Below, piece after piece: positions 35,755-45,756 of a DNA stretch of 64,000 bases. Position numbers and translations under genes: made by a program. The notes below the pieces were generated by a model. It made no database searches and had not been told where the DNA came from. It was given only the letters and a program-made list of their open reading frames with translations. The stretch spans positions 225,039 through 289,038 of the forward strand of contig JADKGD010000073.1 in assembly GCA_016717145.1 (NCBI GenBank). Direction: 5' to 3'. This DNA is from Saprospiraceae bacterium. GTDB lineage: Bacteria > Bacteroidota > Bacteroidia > Chitinophagales > Saprospiraceae. Numbering within the stretch: the stretch's first letter is position 1; every line of letters begins with the position of its first letter.

Positions 35755-37772
35755 CTAGATGCCTGCTGCCAAATGGCATGCCTGATAAATGGCACTTTTT
35801 GCGTCCAACTCTGCAGCTTCAAAGGCTCCTCCTATGAGATGCGGGTTACGTCCGGAAGTTTTAAGACTGTCATATAGCGTCCTGGAGGACTCCTGGCCGG
35901 CACAGATGATAACATTGTCAACAGGAAGCAATATTTTTTCTCCTTTCACTTCGATGTGGAATCCTTCATCATCAATTTTAATATATTGTACATCTGCCAG
36001 CATCTTTACACCATGATTTGTTAGACTTGCTTTATGGATCCAACCCGTCGTTTTACCTAATGTTGCGCCATGTTTACCTGTTGATCTTTTGAGTATAAAT
36101 ATTTCGCGAATAGGAGACTTTATCTGTGGTTTAGTAATTGCACCTGCTGAATGATATTCATGGTCCACCCCCCATTCCACAAGAAAATCATTAATTTGTT
36201 GCGTTTCCCGATGCCCGTTTGTATGTAACAGGTATTCAGCCACATCAAAACCAATTCCACCAGCTCCAACAATTGCTACCGTTTTGCCCACCTGTACTTT
36301 GTATTGAAGAACATCCAAGTAGTTTAATACTTTTTTATGTTCGATACCTGGGATGTTTACTTTTCTTGGGACAACCCCACTCGCAAGAACGATTTCATCA
36401 TAACTGCCTTTTTCCAATTCTTCGCTGGTAACTTTTTTATTCAATATCAACTTGACCTTATATTTTGACAGCATCGTTTTATAATATCTTATGGTCTCTG
36501 CATACTCTTCCTTACCGGGAATAATTTTTGCCATATTGAATTGTCCTCCAAGTTCATGACTTGCTTCGTAGAGTGTTACATTATGTCCACGCATAGCGGC
36601 AATATGTGCAAATGCCATACCTGCGGGTCCACCACCTACAACGGCTATATTTTTGGGTGATAATGTCGTAGTGTAGATCAGCTCGGTTTCATGACAAGCC
36701 CTTGGATTGACAAGACAAGATGAAATTTTCATTTGAAATGTATGGTCAAGGCAAGCTTGATTGCACGCGATACAAGTATTTATTTCATCGGCCCTATCTT
36801 CCATAGATTTCAAAACAAAATCAGGGTCGGCCAGGAAAGGACGCGCCATTGATATCATATCAGCACAGCCTTCTGAAATCACTTCTTCGGCTATTTTTGG
36901 TGTATTGATTCTGTTGACAGCTATAAGAGGTATAGAAACTTCAGATTTGAGTTTTTTGGTCACCCAAGCGAATGCTTTTCTTGGCACTTTTGTGGCTATT
37001 GTTGGAATTCTCGCTTCGTGCCATCCAATACCGGTATTAATTAGCGTTGCGCCTGCTGCTTCAATCGCTTTGGCCAATTGGACCACTTCAGACCAGGTGC
37101 TGCCATCTTCAACCAGGTCCAGCATCGATAATCTGTATATAATGATACATTCTTTTCCGACAGCCTTTCTGGTTTGTTCTACTATCTGTATTGGGAATTT
37201 TATTCTATTTTCATAAACTCCACCCCATTCGTCGTTTCGTTGATTGGTTCGTTTAGCTATGAATTGATTGATAAGATATCCTTCGGAACCCATAATTTCA
37301 ACACCATCATATCCTGCTTCTTTGGCCAATAATGCACATTGTACATAATCACTGATCGTTTTTAGGATCTCATCATGAGATAATTCTTTGGGTTTGAAAA
37401 AATTAATAGGAGCTTGGATAGCAGACGGAGCTACTATTTTTGCATGATATCCATATCTGCCGGTGTGAAGAATTTGCATACAAATTTTACCTCCTTCCGC
37501 ATGAACTGCTGAAGTAATTATTTTATGTTTATCAGATTCTTCTTTTGTTGTTAATTTTGCGGCCATAGCGGCTACACAACCCTCAGGGTTTGGGAGATTC
37601 CTCCTGTTACAATCAAGCCTACCTGACCTCTGGCTCGTTCAGCAAAATATACTGCAGCCCGTTCAAAACCACCAGGAATCTCTTCCAGATTGGTATGCAT
37701 TGATCCCATCAGTACTCGATTTTTGAGGGTAGTCCAGCCAAGGTCTAAGGGAGCAAGCAAGTGGTCATACAT
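35755..37772 (-). CDS. 2,4-dienoyl-CoA reductase-like NADH:flavin oxidoreductase, frameshifted
   Basis: Old-yellow-enzyme family protein of FadH layout, about 672 residues when merged. An N-terminal FMN TIM barrel (LAPLDLGWTTLKNRVLMGSM, AGYDGVEIMGSEGYLINQF), a 4Fe-4S site (CIACNQACLDHTF, CLVNPRACHE) and a C-terminal FAD/NAD region (VVGGGPAGMAFAH, VGAGGIGFDVAEYL). The frame breaks at 37592-37594 where a CCC run on the coding strand lacks one C; ISPNPEGCVAAM is restored by one base. It would reduce 2,4-dienoyl-CoA in unsaturated fatty acid oxidation, though trimethylamine-dehydrogenase-type relatives share this layout. Confidence 0.88.
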
Positions 37773-37899
37773 ATCTGATATTATTACGAAAACAAAGATA
37801 AAAAATTAAACTCAAAGTAAAAAAAATATTATTTTGGTTAAATGTTGTCTGATATTTACAAGGGTTTATCATTCAATTTATGTCACTTGTATAAGGAAC

Positions 37900-37930
37900 T
37901 TGTAAAACTGATATTATGTTAGTACTTTTG
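37900..37930 (+). promoter_or_regulatory. Bacteroidota-type promoter before the hypothetical membrane protein and GT2 genes
   Basis: TTG (37900-37902) and TACTTTTG (37923-37930) are separated by 20 bp, close to the TTTG-N19-21-TAnnTTTG consensus. The start codon lies 23 bp downstream. Confidence 0.45.
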
Positions 37931-37953
37931 TAAATAAATAATTTTATTATCTT

Positions 37954-38442
37954 ATGACTGATTATAGAGAATTTCGTGTGGGCGGAGGTAATAGCCCATT
38001 TGGCTTTTTTGGTCCCCTGGTTATATTGGCGGTTTTTTTTGCTGCATTATTTTTTTTGGCCAAAGGGGTTTTTTGGTTGTTTTCATGGATTGCGCCAGTT
38101 TTACTGATCGCCACTTTAATAATGGATTATACCATCGTAACAGATTTTTTTAAGTTCATATGGAAACTTTTGAAAGAGAATACAATAATGGGTATTTTAG
38201 CTATGGTACTTACATTTTTTGGATATCCATTTGTTGCAGGTTTTCTTTTTTTCAAAGCACTATCTAAACGAACCATTAAAAAGGTCATTGAAAAAGCTGA
38301 AAAAGAAAGGGACAATTATGCAGAATATGAAGAAGTAGTTGAAGAAGAAAACTTTCTGGAATTACCACAACTGAATAAAACACCAAAACAAACAGTACAG
38401 CAACCATCCAAGTCATCTGAGTATGATGATATGTTTAAATAA
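37954..38442 (+). CDS. hypothetical membrane protein
   Basis: 162 residues with no family I can name. A Gly/Phe-rich N-terminus precedes two or three hydrophobic segments (about 18-38, 42-62, 78-100), then a charged, Lys/Glu-rich cytoplasmic tail that begins SKRTIKKVIEKAEKERDNY and ends SEYDDMFK. The stop codon is 3 bp upstream of the GT2 gene, so it is likely translated from the same transcript and may be an accessory subunit of the glycosyltransferase (inference). Confidence 0.7.
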   Translation: MTDYREFRVGGGNSPFGFFGPLVILAVFFAALFFLAKGVFWLFSWIAPVLLIATLIMDYTIVTDFFKFIWKLLKENTIMGILAMVLTFFGYPFVAGFLFFKALSKRTIKKVIEKAEKERDNYAEYEEVVEEENFLELPQLNKTPKQTVQQPSKSSEYDDMFK

Positions 38443-38445
38443 ATT

Positions 38446-39576
38446 ATGCTGATTTGTTTTGGGGCAATCTTCCTTGCATTTGGAATAGGTTATTTTTTGT
38501 TATTGATCTATATGGTAAATGGCTGGAATAGCAATATTTCTATACATCCAAATGAAAGTAATACCATCAAATCAGCCGTATCCGTTTTAATTCCTGTACG
38601 AAATGAGGCAAAAAACATAACGAATTGTATACAAAGTATTCTTTCTGATCATCAATATACAGACGACTTTGAAATTATTGTTATAAATGACCACAGTAAC
38701 GATAATACAGTCGACATAGTTCTTGGTATAGCTTCCCCGAATGTTAAAATTATACATCTACCTGATCACTTATCTGGTAAAAAGTCAGCCATAACATATG
38801 GTGTGACCATGGCAAAAAATGAACTTATATTGTGCACAGATGGTGATTGTAAAGTGGGTAAATGTTGGATAAAATGCCATGCTGATTATCTACATGAATT
38901 TGGGTATAATATGGTCACAGGTCTTGTAGTGACAGAGACTGGTTATGACTTGCTTAGTAAATTTCAGTTTTTAGATTTTGTGTCAACGATGTGTATCACA
39001 GCAAACGGCATACAAAGAAAATCATATTATTTGGCCAACGGAGCAAATATGTCTTTTAGGAAAACATTTTTTGAACAGGTTTCAGGTTATGACAATAATC
39101 TGTCAGTAGCATCCGGGGACGATTTATTCCTTATACAAAGGGCATCTTCCTTAGACCCTGGGAAAGTGGGATTTTTAAAAACTCTTGAGGCTATGGTGGA
39201 AACCAAATCTGAAGATACCTGGAAAGGTTTTATTAATCAACGAAAACGATGGGCCACAAAATCTATGAAAGTAGGTGATAAAAAAGTCATAGCCATTCAG
39301 GCCTATGTTTTTGGGTTTTGTTTATTAATATTATGCGGAATAATTTTAGGATTGTTTTTTTCAAATTTTTTGCTGTATTGCGGATTAACTACGCTGATCT
39401 GGAAATTAGCAGTTGATTATTGGTTTTTATCTACTTTGACCAATTATTATGAAAAACAAAATGTAATGAGTTCATTTTTATCGGTATCCATGGTTTATTT
39501 TTTTCACATTATATTCTCTGGATTTTCGGCATTGTTTCCGTCATCATATCAATGGAAAGAAAGACAACAAGTGTAA
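38446..39576 (+). CDS. family 2 glycosyltransferase, membrane-bound
   Basis: 376 residues. One N-terminal membrane helix, a GT-A catalytic domain with VSVLIPVRNEAKNI (nucleotide-binding strand), INDHSNDNT, the DxD-like TDGDC, GDDLFL and the QRKRWATK motif of processive beta-glycosyltransferases, then three C-terminal helices. It resembles poly-glucosamine or hyaluronan synthase-like enzymes, but this compact form is common for lipid or polysaccharide glycosyltransferases with unknown acceptor. A strong terminator follows. Confidence 0.85.
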   Translation: MLICFGAIFLAFGIGYFLLLIYMVNGWNSNISIHPNESNTIKSAVSVLIPVRNEAKNITNCIQSILSDHQYTDDFEIIVINDHSNDNTVDIVLGIASPNVKIIHLPDHLSGKKSAITYGVTMAKNELILCTDGDCKVGKCWIKCHADYLHEFGYNMVTGLVVTETGYDLLSKFQFLDFVSTMCITANGIQRKSYYLANGANMSFRKTFFEQVSGYDNNLSVASGDDLFLIQRASSLDPGKVGFLKTLEAMVETKSEDTWKGFINQRKRWATKSMKVGDKKVIAIQAYVFGFCLLILCGIILGLFFSNFLLYCGLTTLIWKLAVDYWFLSTLTNYYEKQNVMSSFLSVSMVYFFHIIFSGFSALFPSSYQWKERQQV

Positions 39577-39581
39577 ATAAC

Positions 39582-39613
39582 AAAGGCAATCTTTAACTGG
39601 AAAGATTGCCTTT
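39582..39613. terminator. bidirectional terminator between GT2 and HU genes
   Basis: AAAGGCAATCTTT pairs perfectly with AAAGATTGCCTTT over a 6-nt loop, in the gap between convergent genes. A and T flanks serve both directions. Confidence 0.8.
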
Positions 39614-39643
39614 ATATCTAAAATTAGAAATAGAAAATACTGA

Positions 39644-39916
39644 TTAATTTACAGCATCAGTCAATGACTTTCCTGCCTTAAATTTAACAGAAGTTTTTGC
39701 TGCGATTTTGATTGTTGCACCTGTAGATGGGTTTCTTCCTTCTCTAGCAGGTTTGTGTGCTGTTGAGAAAGTTCCAAATCCTACAAAAGCAGCTTTGTCA
39801 CCGCCTTTAAGACTTCCTTCGATACCACTGAAAACTGCATCTATTGCACTACCTGCCTGAGCTTTTGTAATCCCAGCTGCATCTGCAACTGCACTGATTA
39901 AATCTCCTTTGTTCAT
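39644..39916 (-). CDS. HU-family DNA-binding protein
   Basis: 90 residues, the standard length for HU. MNKGDLISAVADAAGITKAQ forms the helical base, GFGTFSTAHKPAREGRNPSTG is the beta-arm with the DNA-intercalating RNP, and the end is FKAGKSLTDAVN. It compacts and bends chromosomal DNA. A single gene with its own terminator. Confidence 0.95.
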   Translation of the reverse strand: MNKGDLISAVADAAGITKAQAGSAIDAVFSGIEGSLKGGDKAAFVGFGTFSTAHKPAREGRNPSTGATIKIAAKTSVKFKAGKSLTDAVN

Positions 39917-40142
39917 TTTATTAATTTTGTTTTATAAAGAATTTATTCGGGCGCAAATGTAGTCTAAATTCATATATATACAAATATTAATTCATAAAAA
40001 ATCTTAAAAAATGCCTTTAAATCAGGATTTTATTGATGTTTTGAACCTATTTAACATTTTTTTACATATTGAAATATACTTATTCTATTAAAATATGGGT
40101 TATTGCATATGATGTTGTATTTTTGTTTTATAATTTTTTAGA

Positions 40143-40334
40143 GTGAGAAAGTATTTTAGATATGTAATAATTTGTAGTGTTTTTACCTTTACTTGTACAA
40201 CACAACAATCTTGTAAAAGTGCTAAAGAAGGCTGTGGACAGGAAGAAAAATATGCTCCCGATATGGAGTCTAAAGGCGGTAAGTCCAATTTGTTTTCAAA
40301 AACACAACGAAAAAAAATGAAGAAAAAATCTTAA
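40143..40334 (+). CDS. small exported protein with basic C-terminus
   Basis: 63 residues from a GTG start. The N-terminus is a hydrophobic signal (YVIICSVFTFTCTTQQSC), with Cys18 or Cys24 as possible lipid-attachment residues, and the last 15 residues are strongly basic (KTQRKKMKKKS). It contains CGQEEKYAPDM. I do not recognise the family. The stop abuts the dppC-like gene on the other strand. Modest confidence that it is a gene, because codon use and signal look natural. Confidence 0.5.
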   Translation: MRKYFRYVIICSVFTFTCTTQQSCKSAKEGCGQEEKYAPDMESKGGKSNLFSKTQRKKMKKKS

Positions 40335-41498
40335 TCATCCAATGCGGTTGTCAATTTGGAGTTGGGTAGCAATTGTATTCAGACATAAAAGAAAAACAAA
40401 GATGGCAGAGCCAGGAAACACAACCAACCACCAGGACTGCATGTCTCTTCCCTCTGCCATTATTTTACCCCATGATACTTCTTCCACGGGCAAACCAATA
40501 CCTAGAAATGAAAGACTTGATTCCATTAGTATTGCATTGCCGGCGTTAAAACACACAACTACCATAAGCGTCGGTAGTATATTGGGTAGGATGTGGTGGA
40601 ACATGATGCGCAAATCATTAAAACCGAATATTTTAGCACTCAGAATATAATTTTCCTCTTTGATAGACATTGTTTCAGCTCTGGCGTATCTTGCAAACTC
40701 AGTCCAGCCCAATAATGATAGGATCAGAATTATATTCCATAATGATGGTTTAGCAAAAATTGTAACCATAGCTAGGATCAAAAACAAGCCCGGAATAGAC
40801 TTTCTAATCTCAATAACTTTCATCACTATAAGGTCGATTGGAATGGCTATTTTTTTCACATTTATTCGATTCAGTAGATAATGATTTAAAATAAATATAA
40901 AATAAATAAGCAAGGAAAACAAACAAATAAACCAAAATACTTCTTTGGAAAATATTAATAGCTCATAAACAAGATAGTAACTTCCTAAAGTAAAAGCCAG
41001 AATCCCAAATAGTATTTGAATCAAATTTAGCCTCCAGTTTTTATTGCCATAATAGGCAGATAATATACCTATAAAAGCGCCAAGTAAAAAAGAAATAAAA
41101 ACCGAAATACCTGCAATTTTTATTGCTGTAGCAGTGCCATAAATTATTCCTGAAGCAATATCCCGACCCAATCTGTCTGTACCAAGCCAGTGAATGTGCT
41201 TCCAGGATCTTTTGTTGTCATATTCAATTGGGCCTGTATTTTTTCCTGCAGTCTGGTCCATGCTTCCTGGAGAATAAGCTATTAAAGGCATTACGCAATA
41301 CTTATCTGTAAATTCAACGGGTGGAATCCTGTTCAATTTTTCACTTGGCAGATACATATCCAAAACGGGAAATGTCCGGGTCCCTCCTTCATTACAATAT
41401 AGAGGTGATTCTCCGGCTATAAATGGTGCAAATATTCCCGTTAAAACATAAGCAAGAAGTATATATTTAGCCAATAAATATCGTACCTTTTTTTTCAT
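40335..41498 (-). CDS. peptide-type ABC importer permease (DppC/OppC-like)
   Basis: 387 residues, longer than the usual 300. An N-terminal helix is followed by about 80 periplasmic residues containing HWLGTDRLGRDIASGIIYG (the OppC_N signature), then membrane segments. An unusual pair of extra helices at about 155-205 sits before the conserved EAA-type loop ALILGWTEFARYARAE equivalent (LLGWTEFARYARAETM). Its start overlaps the stop of the upstream permease gene by 4 bp. No ATPase genes follow. Confidence 0.88.
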   Translation of the reverse strand: MKKKVRYLLAKYILLAYVLTGIFAPFIAGESPLYCNEGGTRTFPVLDMYLPSEKLNRIPPVEFTDKYCVMPLIAYSPGSMDQTAGKNTGPIEYDNKRSWKHIHWLGTDRLGRDIASGIIYGTATAIKIAGISVFISFLLGAFIGILSAYYGNKNWRLNLIQILFGILAFTLGSYYLVYELLIFSKEVFWFICLFSLLIYFIFILNHYLLNRINVKKIAIPIDLIVMKVIEIRKSIPGLFLILAMVTIFAKPSLWNIILILSLLGWTEFARYARAETMSIKEENYILSAKIFGFNDLRIMFHHILPNILPTLMVVVCFNAGNAILMESSLSFLGIGLPVEEVSWGKIMAEGRDMQSWWLVVFPGSAIFVFLLCLNTIATQLQIDNRIG

Positions 41499-42859
41499 CT
41501 TTGATCAAATCTTATCTTAGGGTGTAAATATGCATATAACATATCTGACAATAAAAGAAATAAGATTGTACTTATACTTATTATAATTAAAACACCAAAA
41601 ACAACAGTCCAGTCTGACGCATAAATACTATCATACATTAGCCTTCCCATCCCTGGAATATTAAAGATGACTTCTATTATAAGCGAGCCGGAAAGACCTG
41701 CGGGTATGCTTCCTGCTATTATTGTAACTAAAGGTATTAATACATTTGGGAAAATGTGTTTGTAGAGTACTTTTTTATCTGAAAGTCCTTTAGCCCGTGC
41801 CATGGTTGTATAAAGACTTTTTTTCTGGTTGATCACATTATTACGTGTGAGCCGACTTAGATACGAGATGTCATTTGCTACAAGACAAATGAGTGGTAGA
41901 ACCAGTTTGCCTGAAAATTGAAGTGTCTGGCTGAAAAATGAAGTCCCTTCTTCAATGATCCAACTTCCGGTGGGTGGAAATATATTCATCCATGAACCGT
42001 ATCTATCCGATGTAAAATATATTATCAGAAGTGAAGCAAGCCAAAATACTGGAATTGAATATATCATTAACCAAAAGAAACTACTGATTGTATCAAAAGT
42101 ACCTTTCGGATAGTACCCACTATAAAGCCCTATAGGTATTGCAATTAGACAAGTAAATATTAGGTTTAATACCAAAAGTAAGATCGTCCATCTCATAGCA
42201 GTTTTAATTTTTGATCCGGCCGGCACGCCATCCTTTAATGAAATTCCCAGGTTGCCGGATGCAATCTGTGTTGCCCATTTATGAAATTGATTTTCGGATC
42301 CATGCCAATGAAAGACAGGGTAATAAATATTTGATCTTGAGGATAATAATGATTCGAAAGCTTTATTCATTTTATCAAATAGTATATTATTTTCCGTTGG
42401 GGTAAAATTTTTAATCATCGAAATAGTGTTTTTCATTTCTATTGTATCGGTAGTAAATTTAAGCCGACTAACATATTCATTTTTTACAGAGTCATGCATG
42501 TTTATGATAAATGCATCACGAGCTTCAATAAAAGCTTCAATGCGTTGAAAGCTAAGTTTATGGCTTAGTAGTGCTCTTACCTGATTTCTGATGGCGGATC
42601 GTGCAATATTATTAATATTTTCAGGATAAAAATCCGGTAAAACAGAAAAATAAAAATTAGGTTTGTCGAGAAATAGTCTGTAATAATTGCGCTTATATTC
42701 TATGGCCCCATTTGGATTTTCAGGAGTAATCCCTTGTAATGTCAGAAGTGATTCTGCTTGATCACCCGGAACTGCTTTGCTCAAAAAAAATGCAAGTATC
42801 ATTACCAACAATATTGTAGGAATGATAAGGAGTATTCTTTTCAAAGCATATTTTGCCAT
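41495..42859 (-). CDS. peptide-type ABC importer permease (DppB/OppB-like) with large periplasmic insertion
   Basis: 454 residues against about 310-340 in typical DppB. The first helix (residues 7-27) is followed by some 180 extra residues rich in helices before SGNLGISLKDGVPAGSKIK, where the normal permease core resumes; the EAA loop is RLTRNNVINQ...YTTMARAKGLSDKK and the protein ends with a last helix. The insertion may contact the lipoprotein binding partner. Coupled to the upstream binding protein (13-bp gap) and downstream permease (4-bp overlap). Confidence 0.88.
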   Translation of the reverse strand: MAKYALKRILLIIPTILLVMILAFFLSKAVPGDQAESLLTLQGITPENPNGAIEYKRNYYRLFLDKPNFYFSVLPDFYPENINNIARSAIRNQVRALLSHKLSFQRIEAFIEARDAFIINMHDSVKNEYVSRLKFTTDTIEMKNTISMIKNFTPTENNILFDKMNKAFESLLSSRSNIYYPVFHWHGSENQFHKWATQIASGNLGISLKDGVPAGSKIKTAMRWTILLLVLNLIFTCLIAIPIGLYSGYYPKGTFDTISSFFWLMIYSIPVFWLASLLIIYFTSDRYGSWMNIFPPTGSWIIEEGTSFFSQTLQFSGKLVLPLICLVANDISYLSRLTRNNVINQKKSLYTTMARAKGLSDKKVLYKHIFPNVLIPLVTIIAGSIPAGLSGSLIIEVIFNIPGMGRLMYDSIYASDWTVVFGVLIIISISTILFLLLSDMLYAYLHPKIRFDQR

Positions 42860-42872
42860 ATTTTTTTAAATG

Positions 42873-44629
42873 CTACTTTTTTATTAGGCTTTCGGTACCA
42901 ACTAATTTAAAGGTATTGGCAAAATAACCCGGTCTTTTAGCTGATGAAAAAGATGACCATCTTTTATGAACAATGATCTTTTCTTCCGGCGCGTACAAAA
43001 ATATTACAGGCTGATCAGCATATATTAATGTTTGTATCTGTTTATATAATGATAGTCTTTCTTCATCACTTTTTGTAATAAGAATATGATCTATCAAATC
43101 ATCAACAGCTTGATTTTTATACGACGTTTCATTTGATCCCTCCGGTGTATCACTGTCACTATGCCACTTGCTATACAGATCATCCCATTTTATGATGTCC
43201 TGGGAAATAATAGCTGGTACCAACTGATACATTCTTGTTTTTAGATTTTCAGCCCTAATTTGTTTAAATTCCTTTTCGCTGATAGTTATTTTTATACCAA
43301 CCTTTGCTGCACTTTCCTGAAGCATCAAAGACAATTTTTTACCGAGCTCCTGACCTGAAATCAAAATCTCCAGTTCCATTTCTATAATTTTCCCGTTTAT
43401 TTTTTTGTCGATGATACCGTTCCCATTTGTATCTGTCCAGCCGGCATTCAAGAGTAATTTTTTAGACATCTCAGGATCGTAAGGTATGGGTTTAAGTTCT
43501 TTATTGAAGGTTTTTTTGATTGGATGTATCGGCCCGACAGATCTGATGGCCATTCCGTTCTCCAGATTTTTTATGACATTGTCAATGTCAAGTAAGTGAG
43601 CTATTGCCCGTCGTACGTTTTTATCATTAAGTCTTGGATCAAGATTATTGATGTTAATAACATATTGTTTTATTAATGTAGGATGATAAAAATTAAATTT
43701 TTCACTATAAACAGGATCTTGAATTAGCATTTTAAAACCATCAGCAGAGATCTCATTGATAACATCGATGGTTCCGGCCTTAAGCTGGTTTATAGCTGAA
43801 AGTTCATCAGGTATTATGTGAAATATCATTTTATCAGGGCCTTGCATGAGGCTTGACTTAGTTGAATTGGCCGCCCAATAATTTTTTTTCTTTTCGATTA
43901 TAATGTTTTGATCAGCAGTCCATGAAATGAATTTGTAAGGCCCACAACCATTTATTTTATTTCTCGAAAATTCATTGTTATTAAATGCTTTCGCAAATGT
44001 TATGAGCGTGCTGTCTTTTGAAATTTTATCTTCATTCTTCTCTTCAAAGTCACTAAGTTCATAATTTTTTAACGCATTAATACTGTCGTAAAAATATTTT
44101 GGGTAAACTTCAATATTCACGGCAGATTCCAGTGCAAGTAAATAATCTTCACTAAAAATAACATTAAATTTTTTGGGATTTGACGGGTCAACAATTACTT
44201 TTTTTATGTGTTGAGCAAACTCCCGATATTTTCCGGCGTTTGTGAGTGTAAGGTTTATTGCTTTTATCGTAAAGAGATAATCATATCCGGTGATCGGACT
44301 TCCATCATCCCAATTTGCTTCTTCAAGGATTTCAATATTGAAGGAAATGCCTCCTTTATAATATCCGGTATCTATTGGTATTTCCTGAGGTATTGCTTTG
44401 ATCAGCAAAGGGGTCAATTCAAGTGTTACCGGTTCAAAATCAGCTAGAGGCAAATGAATGTATTGATATACTTCTCTTGCTATTGGATTGGGAAAGATCA
44501 GTGGATTTAATCTTTCGATGTCTTTTTTAGCCTTATATTAATGAACTGATTTCCAGTGGCTTTGTCACCCTTACAGGATATGAAAAAAAGAAATAATCCC
44601 AATAACGAATAAGCAATTATTTTATTCAT
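42873..44629 (-). CDS. family 5 (peptide/nickel type) solute-binding lipoprotein, frameshifted
   Basis: About 585 residues after merging. The start MNKIIAYSLLGLFLFFISC gives a lipoprotein signal with Cys19. The frame breaks at a T6 run on the + strand (44523-44528), one base short, and resumes as IERLNPLIFPNPIAREVY, LADFEPVTLELTPL. Core motifs of SBP family 5 are WDDGSPITGYDYLFTI and NKINGCGPYKFISWTADQNI, RRAIAHLLDIDNVI and the late KWHSDSDTPEGSNETSY. First gene of a three-gene importer operon; the ligand is probably an oligopeptide, unproven. Confidence 0.88.
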
Positions 44630-44802
44630 GGTGTGTTTTGATTACTAATTACAAAAATAGAAAAATTATAGTACATTCCAAAATTAAGGATAAACATGTT
44701 TATTTAACTATAAGGAATCACGCCATAAATTGTATAGCTATTTTGCAACAGTGTTATAATTTTTTTTGTTGTCACTATTCTTTGTAATTATAATAATCAA
44801 CG

Positions 44803-45725
44803 TTGAGTAATAAAAAAGAAACAATATTAATTGCCGGTGGAACCGGGCTGGTTGGAAATGCATTGCTGGGCTGGATCGATTATAAAAAATATGATGTTAT
44901 TTTATTGTCCAGACTTATCGGGGGAAATTCAAAATCCGGAGTTAATATTGTAAAATGGGACCCTGATACACTTACCATTGATATTTTACCCCAAGTAGAT
45001 CATGTTATAAACCTAGCTGGAGCAGGTATTGCAGATATGCGGTGGACAGAAAGCCGAAAATCGGTGCTTGTTTCAAGTAGAGTCAACAGTGCACTTACTT
45101 TAGAAAAATATATCAAATCGCTCAAAACCAAACCCAAGACTTACATTTCAGCATCAGCCGTGGGATATTACGGAGATCGTGGGTCGGAAATACTTACAGA
45201 GGCGAGTTGTCCGGGTGATGAATTTATGTCAGAATGTTGTATCAAATGGGAAAATGCCGCGAGGGCTGCAGGAGCAGAATGTAACCGCACTGTAATACTT
45301 CGTATTGGTATTGTTTTAAGCGTTTTAGGGGAGCTTTGCCTAAAATGCTAATGACAAGACATTTAGGTATCTACAACTATTTTGGAAAAGGACAGCAGTT
45401 TTATTCCTGGATACATATCAATGATCTCTGTAGACTCATTGTCACGGCTCTGGAAGATAAAACTTTTTCAGGAGTTTACAATGCAGTTGCACCGGAGCAT
45501 ATTACCAACAAAGAAATGATGAAACAAATAAAGTTACAACTATCTTCTGTAGGTTTTCTAGTATCTGTGCCGGAATTGGTCTTACAATATACATTGGGAG
45601 AAATGGCTAAAGTAGTTCTGAATTCTAATAGAGTAATCTCGGATAGAATCAAGTCTACCAAATTCACTTATCAGTTTACCAAAGTGGGTGAAGCTGTCAA
45701 AGACATTATTAAAAAGAAAATATAA
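44803..45725 (+). CDS. TIGR01777-family NAD-dependent epimerase (SDR39U1/YfcH-like), frameshifted
   Basis: An extended SDR of about 307 residues. The N-terminal ILIAGGTGLVGNAL is the cofactor loop, followed by NLAGAGIADMRW, TYISASAVGYYGDRG (catalytic Tyr) and EWENAA-like CCIKWENAA. After IVLSV the frame slips near 45322-45334 and resumes with ALPKMLMTRHLG, GKGQQFYSWIHINDLCRLI and YNAVAPEHITNKEMM, the C-terminal DUF1731-like part. The start is TTG. Physiological substrate is unknown. One missing base explains the break. Confidence 0.85.
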
Positions 45726-45756
45726 GTGCAAAAATTAAGTAGCAAATAGTAATTTA

